Below are positions 47,620-56,795 of a DNA stretch of 64,000 nucleotides, piece by piece. A program made the translations under genes and the position numbers. The DNA is from CAVQBP01 sp963710745 (GTDB lineage Bacteria > Bacteroidota > Ignavibacteria > Ignavibacteriales > Ignavibacteriaceae). The DNA is taken from positions 62,001 through 126,000 of the forward strand of contig CAVQBP010000002.1 in assembly GCA_963710745.1 (NCBI GenBank). The letters run 5' to 3'. Numbering within the stretch: the first letter of the stretch is position 1; each line of letters opens with the position of its first letter. The notes beneath the pieces are model-generated. The model saw only the letters and a list, made by a program, of their open reading frames with translations, was not told the origin of the DNA and ran no database searches.

Positions 47620-48669
47620 ATGAAAAAATTTATTATACTTATTATATTCTGCATTTTAATAAATCATCCGGTTTCTTTAGCCGGTAACTCTGCAGCTGAT
47701 ACTCTGTTTGTCGCATCCTGGAATCTTGAAAACTTGTTCGATACAGTTGATGATCCGGGAAAAACAGATGAGGAATTTTTGCCCGGAAGTAAAAAAGACT
47801 GGACAAATGAAAGACTGGATAAAAAATTGTCTAATCTGGCCAGAGTAATTCATGCAATGAATAATAACCGGGGTCCGGATATTCTTGGGGTTTGTGAGGT
47901 TGAACATGAATCATTATTGAAGAGTATGATTTCAAAATTTTTATCAGGCATTAATTATCAGGTTGCTTACAGGGAATCTCCTGACGAACGTGGAATTGAT
48001 AATGGATTATTGTATAATGCCGGTAAACTTAAACTGCTGTCAATATTTGCTGATACGGTTCACCTGAATGACACTGATAAAACAAGACTAATATTAAATG
48101 CAAATTTGTTATTGAAAGAATCCGGAGATACACTGCACGTTTTTATAAATCACTGGCCATCGAGGTACGGAGGGGCGGAGAAGACAGAAATTAAAAGGGA
48201 TAAAGCTGCATCAGCTTTAAGAAAAAGGGTTGATTTTTATTTAGCCCAAAATAAAGGCTCAAAGATTATAATTATGGGTGATTTCAATGATGAACCCGGA
48301 AATGAATCGGTATTAAAGATACTGGACGCACAACCTTATGACTGTAATGCTCATGGATCACTTCAATATTTGAGAAATGATAATATATTATTGAATGCTT
48401 CTTATGAAAACTTTAAGAATGGCGAGGGAACATACAAATATAGAGATGATTGGAACATGCTTGATCAAATAATAATTTCTTCGAATTTAGTCCTTGGTAA
48501 AGTAAAATATATCTGCAATTCATTCAAAATATTTAAACCAATTTTTTTAGTAGAACAATCCGGAAAATACAAAGGAAATCCGTTCCCGACTTACGGAGGC
48601 AACAGATATCTGGGCGGATACAGCGATCATTTTCCTGTAACGGCTGAGTTTTCAATTACCGGTAAGTGA
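47620..48669 (+). CDS. Secreted endonuclease/exonuclease/phosphatase family protein
   Basis: This 349-aa protein starts at ATG 47620, which yields a good signal peptide (KKFIILIIFCILINHPVSLAG); an upstream in-frame ATG within kup would not. Family blocks are VASWNLENLFDTVDDPGKTD, ILGVCEVEHESLL, FINHWPSRYGGAEKTE, IIIMGDFNDEPGN and GGYSDHFPVTAEF. The DNase I-like fold cuts nucleic acids or phosphodiesters; here it would act outside the cytoplasm. It sits tightly between kup and an SDR gene (2 and 1 bases), which may be chance packing. Confidence 0.9.
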   Translation: MKKFIILIIFCILINHPVSLAGNSAADTLFVASWNLENLFDTVDDPGKTDEEFLPGSKKDWTNERLDKKLSNLARVIHAMNNNRGPDILGVCEVEHESLLKSMISKFLSGINYQVAYRESPDERGIDNGLLYNAGKLKLLSIFADTVHLNDTDKTRLILNANLLLKESGDTLHVFINHWPSRYGGAEKTEIKRDKAASALRKRVDFYLAQNKGSKIIIMGDFNDEPGNESVLKILDAQPYDCNAHGSLQYLRNDNILLNASYENFKNGEGTYKYRDDWNMLDQIIISSNLVLGKVKYICNSFKIFKPIFLVEQSGKYKGNPFPTYGGNRYLGGYSDHFPVTAEFSITGK

Positions 48670-48670
48670 T

Positions 48671-49360
48671 ATGAAAAAAAATCTTTTAATATTTGGTTCC
48701 AATGGAGCCCTCGGTAAAGGAGTTACGGAATCACTTTCAAAAAAAGATTATGATAAGATCTATTTATTTGATCATAATATTGAAAATAATATTGCCGGCG
48801 AAAGGGTTAGCAGAATAAAAGTCGATGATCTTTCTGTAGAATTAAATGTAAGTAAAGCCTTTCAGAATGTATCTGCCTCTAAAGATGAATTGTTCTTTCT
48901 ATATACAACAGTCGGCGGATTTTCCGGCGGAAAGAGTCTTTGGGAAACAGAGGTTAGTGAATGGGATAAAATGATAAATATGAATTTAAAAACAAGTTTC
49001 CTGATTGCGAAATATTTTGCATTGCTTGTAAAAAATTCTGCCGGGGGTTCTATCTGTTTTACCGCAGCTTTTACAGGTCTAAATCCTGAGATCAACAAGT
49101 CGGCTTACGGCGTATCCAAAAGCGGTTTGGTTCATCTTACCAAATCTCTTGCACTTGAGGGTGAAGAAATCAACCTGTCTGTAAATGCAATAGCTCCGTA
49201 CATAATTGATACTCCCGCAAACAGGAAATGGATGAAAGATTCTGATTTCTCAAAATGGGTTAAACCGGCTGAAATAGGCGAGCTTGCATATAATCTTTTC
49301 AGCAGTTTTTATTTCATTACAGGGAATATTATTCTGTTGACTAAGAGATTTAATATTTGA
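48671..49360 (+). CDS. Short-chain dehydrogenase/reductase
   Basis: This 229-aa cytoplasmic protein has the Rossmann start LLIFGSNGALGKGVTESL and the active-site block KSAYGVSKSGLVHLTKSLAL with the YxxxK pair. The catalytic Ser position reads as SICFTAAFTG, in which Ala follows the usual Ser region, so the tetrad may be altered. The C-terminus (APYIIDTPANRKWM) is usual for the family. The substrate is unknown. It lies one base after the EEP gene. Confidence 0.87.
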   Translation: MKKNLLIFGSNGALGKGVTESLSKKDYDKIYLFDHNIENNIAGERVSRIKVDDLSVELNVSKAFQNVSASKDELFFLYTTVGGFSGGKSLWETEVSEWDKMINMNLKTSFLIAKYFALLVKNSAGGSICFTAAFTGLNPEINKSAYGVSKSGLVHLTKSLALEGEEINLSVNAIAPYIIDTPANRKWMKDSDFSKWVKPAEIGELAYNLFSSFYFITGNIILLTKRFNI

Positions 49361-49414
49361 GCTGATTTTTTGTTTAAATTTATGATATTTTGAAATACGA
49401 CAACAAATATTTTA

Positions 49415-49443
49415 TTGACTTTGTTTTTTGAAATCATTATTGT
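49415..49443 (+). promoter_or_regulatory. Candidate promoter upstream of exbB
   Basis: TTGACT (49415-49420) and TATTGT (49438-49443) are 17 bases apart, close to a standard -35/-10 pair. The start codon of exbB is 91 bases downstream. Confidence 0.25.
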
Positions 49444-49534
49444 AGCATAATATATTTGAAAAGATTTATTTGGAAGTATTCTCTCCAACAAGGAATTAAT
49501 TTTTTATTATTTATTATTTAGGAGGATCTAGTTT

Positions 49535-50236
49535 ATGTATTTTCTAGCAGCTATCTTGTCATTCATAAACATAATAGCACAACAAACTGCTCAAGAAAGC
49601 ACTGGAGCCTTAAATTGGCTTACAGAAAAATATGCAGCGGGCGGTTTCTTTATGCATTTTATATTAGCTTGCTTAGTTCTTGGACTAGCACTTTGTATTG
49701 AAAGGCTATGGACTTTAAGCAGAGCAAGTATTAATTCAAAAGAATTTGCAAAGAAGGTTAAAACTGCTTTGCAGGATGGTGGTGTTGAAGCCGCTAAAGA
49801 AGTCTGTGTAAATACACGCGGACCTGTTGCTTCTATTTTTTATGCAGGTTTATTGAGAGCAGATGAAGGTGTCGATTCTGCCGAAAAAGCCATTGTTACA
49901 TATGGCGGTATTGAAATGGGCTTCCTGGAAAAAGGTTTGATCTGGATTTCACTTTTCATTACTCTGGCACCTATGTTAGGATTTACCGGTACGGTTCAAG
50001 GTATGATTCAGGCATTTGACGCTATTAAAGAAGCTGCCCAGATTTCTCCTTCTATCGTAGCTGGTGGTATTGCTGTAGCTCTGTTAACTACTTTATTCGG
50101 TCTTGTCGTAGCAATGATTTTACAGGTATTCTATAATTACTTTGTATCTAAAATTGACAGGTTGGTTTCGGAGATGGAAGAAAGTTCGGTTGAACTAATC
50201 GACGCATTATACGAATTACAGGTACATAAGAAATAA
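49535..50236 (+). CDS. exbB: ExbB/TolQ/MotA-family proton channel protein
   Basis: This 233-aa inner-membrane protein has three spans. The first is at about residues 35-57 (GGFFMHFILACLVLGLALCIERL). The other two are in the C-terminal half (LEKGLIWISLFITLAPMLGF and the span starting SIVAGGIAVALLTTLFGLVV). LAPMLGFTGTVQGMIQAF is the family signature. It makes the proton-conducting complex that energises TonB or Tol. AGGAGG precedes the start by 8 bases. Two exbD genes follow, 23 and 14 bases apart, as one operon. Confidence 0.92.
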   Translation: MYFLAAILSFINIIAQQTAQESTGALNWLTEKYAAGGFFMHFILACLVLGLALCIERLWTLSRASINSKEFAKKVKTALQDGGVEAAKEVCVNTRGPVASIFYAGLLRADEGVDSAEKAIVTYGGIEMGFLEKGLIWISLFITLAPMLGFTGTVQGMIQAFDAIKEAAQISPSIVAGGIAVALLTTLFGLVVAMILQVFYNYFVSKIDRLVSEMEESSVELIDALYELQVHKK

Positions 50237-50259
50237 ATTTTATCTAGTGAGGAAAAGCT

Positions 50260-50802
50260 ATGGCTTTAATGAAGAAAAAAGGCATGAGATCTGCCGAAAT
50301 CCCTACTGCTTCTCAGGCAGACCTGGCATTTTTACTATTGTTGTTCTTTCTTGTTTCCACTGTTATTGATGTTGATACCGGTATAGGTTTAACTCTTCCT
50401 GAATATATACCTCCGGATCAAATTCAGAATGTAAAAGTTGATAAAGATAGGATGGCGGCTATTCTTATTAACGAGAATGGTGATGTTCTGCTTGATGGAA
50501 AACCAATTCCTCTTTATCAGATTAAAAATACTCTTGAACCAAGAATTGAATCTAAGATAGATCTTCCTAAAAATAAAAAATTAATCGTTTCAGTTAAAAC
50601 CGATAGAAAGACAAATTATAATACTTATATTCAGGCTCTTGACCAGATTAAGCAGGCATATTTTGAAGTAAGGGATGGCTATTCTGAAAGAACTTATGGG
50701 AAAAAATTTGATAACTTGACGCCGGATGACCAGAATGTTGTTAAGGAAGATAAAATTCCTATCATAATTTCTCTGGCTGAACCTGAATCAGTTAAAAAAT
50801 AA
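50260..50802 (+). CDS. exbD: ExbD/TolR family protein, first copy
   Basis: This 180-aa protein has one N-terminal span (ADLAFLLLLFFLVSTVIDVD, residues about 19-38), in which Asp 20 is the expected proton-carrying residue. The rest is periplasmic, with DRMAAILINENGDVLLDGKP and a longer C-terminal part than usual (about 140 is common). It partners ExbB in energising TonB-dependent receptors. The second exbD follows by 14 bases. Confidence 0.9.
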   Translation: MALMKKKGMRSAEIPTASQADLAFLLLLFFLVSTVIDVDTGIGLTLPEYIPPDQIQNVKVDKDRMAAILINENGDVLLDGKPIPLYQIKNTLEPRIESKIDLPKNKKLIVSVKTDRKTNYNTYIQALDQIKQAYFEVRDGYSERTYGKKFDNLTPDDQNVVKEDKIPIIISLAEPESVKK

Positions 50803-50816
50803 AACAAGGTTTAAAA

Positions 50817-51233
50817 ATGACTTTTGAGAAAAAAAGAGCTAATGTTAAAATAGAAATTCCTACTACATCAATGCCTGATATTGTATTTATGTTGTTGATG
50901 TTTTTTATGGTTGTTACAACTTTAAGGGAATATACTATACTCGTTCAATTTAAGCTGCCTGAAGCAAAAGCGCTCGAAAAAATTGAAAATAAAAGATTGA
51001 TACAATACATATGGGTAGGTAAGGACGGAAGAATTCAGATAAACGACAGTATTGTTAAATTGAGCCAGGTTGAACCGCTTATGTATGCAAAACGTGAAGC
51101 ACTGCCGAACGTTATTGTTTCTTTAAGAATTGACAAAGATGCTGATATGGGTGAGGTTACCGATATTCAGCAGGAGCTTAGAAAAGCTTCGGCTTTACGT
51201 ATTAATTATTCTGCTAACCTGAAGGGCTCTTAG
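50817..51233 (+). CDS. exbD: ExbD/TolR family protein, second copy
   Basis: This 138-aa protein has one N-terminal span (MPDIVFMLLMFFMVVTTLRE) with the conserved Asp just before it. The periplasmic part has VGKDGRIQINDSIVKLSQ and IVSLRIDKDADMGEVTDIQQ. Having two different ExbD proteins after one ExbB is common in Bacteroidota and Chlorobi relatives. The operon ends at a terminator 26 bases downstream. No tonB gene is seen nearby. Confidence 0.9.
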   Translation: MTFEKKRANVKIEIPTTSMPDIVFMLLMFFMVVTTLREYTILVQFKLPEAKALEKIENKRLIQYIWVGKDGRIQINDSIVKLSQVEPLMYAKREALPNVIVSLRIDKDADMGEVTDIQQELRKASALRINYSANLKGS

Positions 51234-51258
51234 CAGTTTATTTTTCGATAATGAATTT

Positions 51259-51295
51259 AAAAGGCAGGTTTGTGAGATACTTTCCTGCCTTTTTC
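51259..51295 (+). terminator. Rho-independent terminator after exbD
   Basis: AAAAGGCAGG (51259-51268) pairs exactly with CCTGCCTTTT (51284-51293) and ends in TTTTTC. It separates the exb operon from yqeY. Confidence 0.85.
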
Positions 51296-51311
51296 AATTT
51301 ATGAGGGCATA

Positions 51312-51764
51312 ATGAATCTAAAAGAAAAAATAAATGAAGATTTGAAATCCGCTATGAAAGAGGGGGACAAAACAAAATTAACTACAGTACGTTCAATCAG
51401 GGCTTTGATCTTAGAGTTTGAAAAAAGCGGCACAGGAAAGAAGTTTACAGAAGAGGAGGAAATAAAGCTGTTAAGCACTGCGGCAAAGAAAAGAAAAGAT
51501 TCAATTGAACAATTTAGGAATGCAGGCAGAAATGAACTGGCAGAAAAAGAAGAAGCCGAACTTAATATTTTAATGAGCTATTTGCCTAAACAGCTTAATG
51601 AAAAAGAGATTGATAAAGAAGTAAAAAGAATCGGGGTAGAAATAAACGCTAATTCAAAAGAAGATTTCTCAAAGCTGATGCCCGAAGTTATGAAGCAATT
51701 AAAAGGTAAAGCTGACGGAAAGCTGGTTAAGAAAAGCGTAGAAAATTATCTGAGTAGTAATTGA
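51312..51764 (+). CDS. GatB/YqeY domain-containing protein
   Basis: This 150-aa cytoplasmic protein is a stand-alone copy of the GatB C-terminal tRNA-binding domain. Family blocks are NLKEKINEDLKSAMKEGDK, LTTVRSIRALILEFE, SIEQFRNAGRNELAEKEEAE and LMSYLPKQLNEKEI. The precise role of YqeY is unknown. The stop overlaps the TTG start of cvpA by 4 bases, so the two are probably translated together. Confidence 0.92.
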   Translation: MNLKEKINEDLKSAMKEGDKTKLTTVRSIRALILEFEKSGTGKKFTEEEEIKLLSTAAKKRKDSIEQFRNAGRNELAEKEEAELNILMSYLPKQLNEKEIDKEVKRIGVEINANSKEDFSKLMPEVMKQLKGKADGKLVKKSVENYLSSN

Positions 51765-52231
51765 ACTTTATTGATATAATTATTGTTGTTTTCCTTTTAG
51801 CCGGTTTTATTCTAGGTTTTAAAGATGGCTTTGTTAGAAAAATAATAGGACTTTTAGGCTTTTGTCTTGCAATATTTCTGGCTATTATCTATTCCTCAAA
51901 TCTCGGGAAACTAATAGAATCAATTTTCGGCATCGAATTTTATTTATCTGAAATTATCGGTGGCTTCGTAATATTCTGCGTTACTATTGTAATCTTTGCT
52001 GTTATTAAAAGAATTGTCCATCCTTTCGATAAAGTAAATAATCTCATAAATCAATTACTGGGCGGTTTTATCGGGTTTATTCAAATATTGTTTTTTATAA
52101 GTGCAGCGTTTTACCTTTTGAATATTTTTAGCATCCCCGGGACTAAAAATAAAAACAGCTCTTTATTATATTATGGTGTATATGCAGTTTTACCTAAAAC
52201 TATCGATTATTTAAAAGAAATTTACTCCTGA
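51761..52231 (+). CDS. CvpA family membrane protein
   Basis: This 156-aa protein has four hydrophobic spans and the family start FIDIIIVVFLLAGFILGFKDGFVRK, in which GFKDGF is typical. It begins at TTG 51761, overlapping the yqeY stop by 4 bases. CvpA in E. coli is linked to colicin V production and envelope stress. Here it lies just upstream of mutS2, a neighbour seen in other bacteria. The role is not well known. Confidence 0.87.
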   Translation: MNFIDIIIVVFLLAGFILGFKDGFVRKIIGLLGFCLAIFLAIIYSSNLGKLIESIFGIEFYLSEIIGGFVIFCVTIVIFAVIKRIVHPFDKVNNLINQLLGGFIGFIQILFFISAAFYLLNIFSIPGTKNKNSSLLYYGVYAVLPKTIDYLKEIYS

Positions 52232-52279
52232 TTCAAAGAAACTCATAAAAAAATATATAAATGAAAAAGATTCGGTTTA

Positions 52280-54632
52280 ATGGCAATGCCAAATTCTCTT
52301 GAAAAGCTGGAATATCAGAAAGTATTAAGTTACATATCAAAATATTGCAGCACGCAGCTCGGGAAGGAAAACATCTTATCCCGCCTGCCATTTAACGATA
52401 TTGCTCCCGCAAAAATAGAAGGGGAGAGAATTAATCAGGCAAAGGATTGTTTAATAAATAATAACCTCCCTCCGCTGGAATATTTACCCGATTTATTTGA
52501 AGCTCTTTCTCAAAGTAACATAGAAGGATCGGTACTAAACAGTAAAATAATACTGGAAGTCTTAAGACTGGCAGTCGTTTCAAGGAATTTATTCCAGTAT
52601 TTAAAAAATAACTCTGAAACAGCACCGGACTTATTCAAATTATCAGGAGACCTCTTTGTTGACAAGCTGTTTGAACATCAGGTTCATAAAGTCCTGGATG
52701 AAAACGGAGAGGTTAAAGAAAATGCAAGCGTAAAGCTCTTTGAAATAAGGAGAGAAATCAGAAAGAAGAGCGAAGAACTGGTAAGATCCGTAAATAGAAT
52801 AGTAAAGGTATTTAAAAGAAAAAGATATTACCAGGGAAGATTATATGACTCTCAGGGACGGAAGAATTGTTATACCAGTAAAAGCTGAACACAAAAGACA
52901 TATCCGGGGATTTATTCATTCAGAATCATCAACCGGGCAGACAGTCTATATTGAACCTGAAGAAACTCTTGAGCTTAACAATGACATTGTTTCTCTTTCT
53001 TTTGCCGAAAAAAGAGAGATAGAAAGGATTCTGAAAGAATTAACAAAAAGAATTGCTTCGGTCAGTAATCAACTCAAAGAATCTCTGAAAACAATTAGCT
53101 ATTTAGATTCTGTTTTCGCCTGCGCACAATTTTCAATTGAAATAATCGGGGCTTTCCCTGAAATAAATAATGCAAAAATTTTTGAAGTAAATGATGCAAG
53201 GCATCCAATTCTTTTAAAAGAAACTAGGTAGAAATATTACTGTCCCTCTGAACATTAAAATTTCAAATTCCAGGAAAGTCATATTAATTACAGGTCCTAA
53301 TGCGGGAGGCAAGACAGTTGTTTTAAAAACGATTGGCCTTCTATCATTACTGGTAAATTCAGGAATACATATCCCTGTTAATCCGGATTCTAATTTTCAT
53401 TTTTTCAATGATATTCTATTGGATATAGGGGATGAACAATCTATTGAAGATGATCTATCAACTTTTAGTTCGCATTTATCAAATATTAAGAATATATTAG
53501 GAAAAGCCAATAGAAACTCGTTGGTTTTGCTGGATGAAGTCGGAACAGGAACTGATCCTGCAGAGGGTTCTGCACTGGCAACTGCAGTACTAATTCAATT
53601 GCGGGACAAAAATTCGACCGTACTGGCTACTACACATCACGGTTCATTAAAATTGATTGCAAATGATCTGGATAATTTCGAAAATGCTGCTATGGAATTT
53701 GATACCGAAAATTTAAAACCTACCTATATTTTTCACCAGGGTATGCCCGGTTCCAGTTATGCTTTTGAAGTAGCCGAAAGAATCGGATTTGATTATAGCT
53801 TTTTAAATCTTGCCAAAGAATATCTTGAGCAGGATAAACATAAAGTAGAAAATTTCCTTGTTGATATTGAAAAGAAATCCCACCAGGTTGAAGAGAAATT
53901 AAAAAAATTAGAAATAGAAAATGCGAGACTTACCGGGCTCTCCAATCTTTATCAGCAAAATGTAGATAAACTTAACAATGAGAAAAAAGATATAATTAAG
54001 CGGGCTAAATCTGAAGCTGAAAATTATTTGTCGGGAATTAATTCTAAGTTTGAAAAAATAGTAAAAGAATTAAAAGAATCAAAAGCCGATAAAAATGTGA
54101 TAAAATCTTCTCGAAAAGTTATTGAAGAACTAAAAGAAGAAAATAAGAACTTATTTAAGGAAAATATTCAGGACCCGGAGAAAGAAAGTGAGTTTTAAAG
54201 GGTGATTTTGCTGCTATCAAAAACACTCAGACAGCCGGTGAAATAGTTGATATTATCCCTTCTAAGAATAAAGCTATTTTAAAAGTAGGTTCCATCAAAA
54301 TGCAGGTTGATATTAATAACCTGGTTCATTCTAAAAAGAACAGTAAAGAAAAAATCAGTGAAAGAAGCTATGATATTACTATAACTGTCCCCGGAAGCAG
54401 AATTGATATCAGGGGTGAAAAACCGGAAGAAGCAGAATTTGAAGTAATAAAGTTTATTGATAATGCTTACAGTTCGGGAATGGATAGAATTGAAATACTT
54501 CATGGAAAAGGAACCGGTGCCCTTAAAAAGAGAGTAAATGAAATTTTAAAACACCATGATAAAGTTAAAAATTTTTATTTCGCCCCCATTGAACAGGGGG
54601 GTGAAGGAATTACAATTGCGGAACTAAAATAA
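52280..54632 (+). pseudogene. mutS2: MutS2 ATPase/Smr endonuclease, broken by three frameshifts
   Basis: All parts of a 784-codon MutS2 are present, but in three frames. An extra A near 52813-52816 shifts the frame before DYMTLRDGRIVIPVKAEHK. An extra A near 53221 shifts it again after DARHPILLKE. A change near 54196 shifts it back before KGDFAAIKNTQT. Core features are intact: Walker A GPNAGGKT (53293-53316), Walker B LVLLDEVGTGTDPAEGSALA, a long coiled coil, and the C-terminal Smr domain IDIRGEKPEEAEFEVIKFID with LHGKGTGALK. MutS2 acts on collided ribosomes and recombination intermediates. The homopolymer sites suggest sequencing error. Confidence 0.92.
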
Positions 54633-54763
54633 AAAATTAATTATAAATTATAATTAAAGTGATAATAATATTAAATACAGATTCGCTCATATTTATCCGC
54701 CGAAACCTCAGTGAAGGCACGATCTTAAACTTACACTTGAACTCTATTGAACGGTGATCAACT

Positions 54764-56263
54764 TTGTTTAAGAAAATCTTAATAGCAAACCGAGGTGAAA
54801 TTGCAGTAAGGATAATCCGCGCCTGCCGTGAACTGGGAATCGCTTCTGCTGCGGTATATTCGGATGCCGATGTCACTGCACTCCATACAAGGCTCGCAGA
54901 TGAATCTTATTATATAGGCAAAGCACAATCTTCCGATTCGTATTTAAATAAATTTAAAATTATTTTACTGGCAAAGAAAATAAATGCGGATGCTATTCAT
55001 CCGGGCTATGGTTTTTTCTCTGAAAATGCAGATTTTATTAAATCCGTTGAAAATGAAAATCTGGTATTTATAGGACCGCCTTCCTCTGCAGTATCATTAA
55101 TGGGTAGTAAAACTGCAGCAAGAAACCTGATGAAAAAGAATAATGTTCCGATTGTGCCCGGGACAACAGAACCGATAAAATCTGTTGAAGAAGGTATTGA
55201 AACTGCAAAAAGTATTGGATTCCCTGTTTTACTAAAGGCTTCTGCCGGCGGCGGCGGAAAAGGGATGAGAAAAATTTCCTCTGAAAAGGAATTTAAATCT
55301 TCTTTTGAAGCAACTCAACGGGAAGCATTAAAAGCTTTCGCTGATGATTCAATTTATATTGAAAAATATATTCAAAATCCTCATCATATCGAAGTTCAGA
55401 TAATCGCAGATAAACAGGGTAATTATGTACATCTTTTTGAAAGAGAATGCTCTGTTCAAAGAAGGCATCAGAAAATAATTGAAGAATCTCCTTCATCATT
55501 TGTTGATGAAATTACACGTGAGAAGATTACAGCTGCAGGAATTAACGCAGCGAAAGCATGCGGTTATTATAATGCAGGTACTATAGAGTTCCTGATGGAT
55601 GCAAAAAGGAATTTTTATTTTCTTGAGATGAATACAAGGATTCAGGTTGAACACCCGGTAACTGAAATGATTACCGGAATTGACCTGGTTAAAGAACAAA
55701 TTTCTATCGCATCAGGAAACAGCCTTTCTTTCAAACAGGAAGATATCAAAATTAATGGCCATGCAATTGAATGCAGAATTTACGCAGAAGATTTCAAAAA
55801 CAATTTTCTGCCTTCTTCCGGGAATATCATTGAATATAAAGAACCGGCAGGTCCCGGAATCAGACTCGATTCAGGATTCTCAAGGAACTCTACAATCTCC
55901 ATTCATTATGATCCCCTTATATCTAAACTTATTGCATGGTCTAATAACAGGAAAAATTCAATAAGCAGAATGAAAAGGGCGCTGTCAGAATACTATATCT
56001 CCGGAGTTGTAAATAATATTCCCTTGTTAAACCTGGTATTGGAAAGTGAAAATTTTGTAAACGGAAATTATGATATAAATTTTATTGAAGAGCATTTGTT
56101 AAACAGAAATGATATGGATTTAATTGAATCTAAATCAAATTATGAAGATTTTGAAAACGCTGCGGTTATACTTGCTTCTTTGTTAAAATCAAAGAGATCT
56201 TTGAACGGAAGTATGAATAAAAATCAAAATAATAATAGGTGGCTGGACCAACTGTATGAATGA
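54764..56263 (+). CDS. accC: Biotin carboxylase subunit of an acyl-CoA carboxylase
   Basis: This 499-aa cytoplasmic enzyme attaches CO2 to biotin using ATP. It starts at TTG 54764: FKKILIANRGEIAVRIIRAC. The ATP-grasp glycine loop is KASAGGGGKGMRKI (about residues 158-171). ERECSVQRRHQKIIEESPS and FLEMNTRIQVEHPVTEMITG are catalytic blocks. The C-terminal domain is normal. The carrier gene overlaps its end by 8 bases. No carboxyltransferase gene is here, so the acyl-CoA substrate is open (acetyl-, propionyl- or methylcrotonyl-CoA). Confidence 0.93.
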   Translation: MFKKILIANRGEIAVRIIRACRELGIASAAVYSDADVTALHTRLADESYYIGKAQSSDSYLNKFKIILLAKKINADAIHPGYGFFSENADFIKSVENENLVFIGPPSSAVSLMGSKTAARNLMKKNNVPIVPGTTEPIKSVEEGIETAKSIGFPVLLKASAGGGGKGMRKISSEKEFKSSFEATQREALKAFADDSIYIEKYIQNPHHIEVQIIADKQGNYVHLFERECSVQRRHQKIIEESPSSFVDEITREKITAAGINAAKACGYYNAGTIEFLMDAKRNFYFLEMNTRIQVEHPVTEMITGIDLVKEQISIASGNSLSFKQEDIKINGHAIECRIYAEDFKNNFLPSSGNIIEYKEPAGPGIRLDSGFSRNSTISIHYDPLISKLIAWSNNRKNSISRMKRALSEYYISGVVNNIPLLNLVLESENFVNGNYDINFIEEHLLNRNDMDLIESKSNYEDFENAAVILASLLKSKRSLNGSMNKNQNNNRWLDQLYE

Positions 56264-56759
56264 ATTAATCGGATATTTCAATAAAAAAGCAAAAAAGATT
56301 GAACTTTTAAATGATTCGGAAATTTTAATTAATTCCAAGAAAATTCAATTTAATTTATTATCTTTAGGTGATAAAACTCACTTGCTTAAAGTTGGAAACA
56401 ATTTTTTCGAAGTAGTCGCTCAAAAAACAGATGATGAAAAATATACAATAACAGTTAATGGTTTATTATTTGAAATTGAAATCAGGACTTTACTGCAGGA
56501 GCGTGCTAAAGAATTATTGGAAGCCAGTGGTTCAACTAATCATAAACTGGAAGTTAAAGCCCCAATGCCGGGAATGATTTTAAGAGTAAATAAACAGGTT
56601 GGTGAAGAAGTTATCTCGGGAGAATCAATTATTATTCTTGAAGCGATGAAAATGGAAAACGAACTGCGTTCTCCGGTTTCAGGTAAATTAAAAGAATTGT
56701 TCGTAAAAGAAGGTAGTCCTGTTGAAAAGGGATTAAAATTATTTTCAATTGAAGCTTAA
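56256..56759 (+). CDS. Biotin carboxyl carrier protein
   Basis: This 167-aa protein carries biotin on the Lys of EAMKMEN (about residues 130-136). The C-terminal 75 residues form the biotinyl domain: VKAPMPGMILRVNKQVGEEV, then LRSPVSGKLKELFVKEGSPV. The N-terminal half is a beta-rich linker like those of 3-subunit acyl-CoA carboxylases. It overlaps accC by 8 bases. It works with that enzyme and an unseen carboxyltransferase. Confidence 0.9.
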   Translation: MNELIGYFNKKAKKIELLNDSEILINSKKIQFNLLSLGDKTHLLKVGNNFFEVVAQKTDDEKYTITVNGLLFEIEIRTLLQERAKELLEASGSTNHKLEVKAPMPGMILRVNKQVGEEVISGESIIILEAMKMENELRSPVSGKLKELFVKEGSPVEKGLKLFSIEA

Positions 56760-56795
56760 TTAACATATATCCAAAACTCAATCAAAGGGGCTCTT

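Noticed and set aside
52280..54632. Programmed frameshifting in mutS2
   Set aside because: No slippery heptamer with a downstream structure was seen, three shifts are needed, and this is not known for MutS2.
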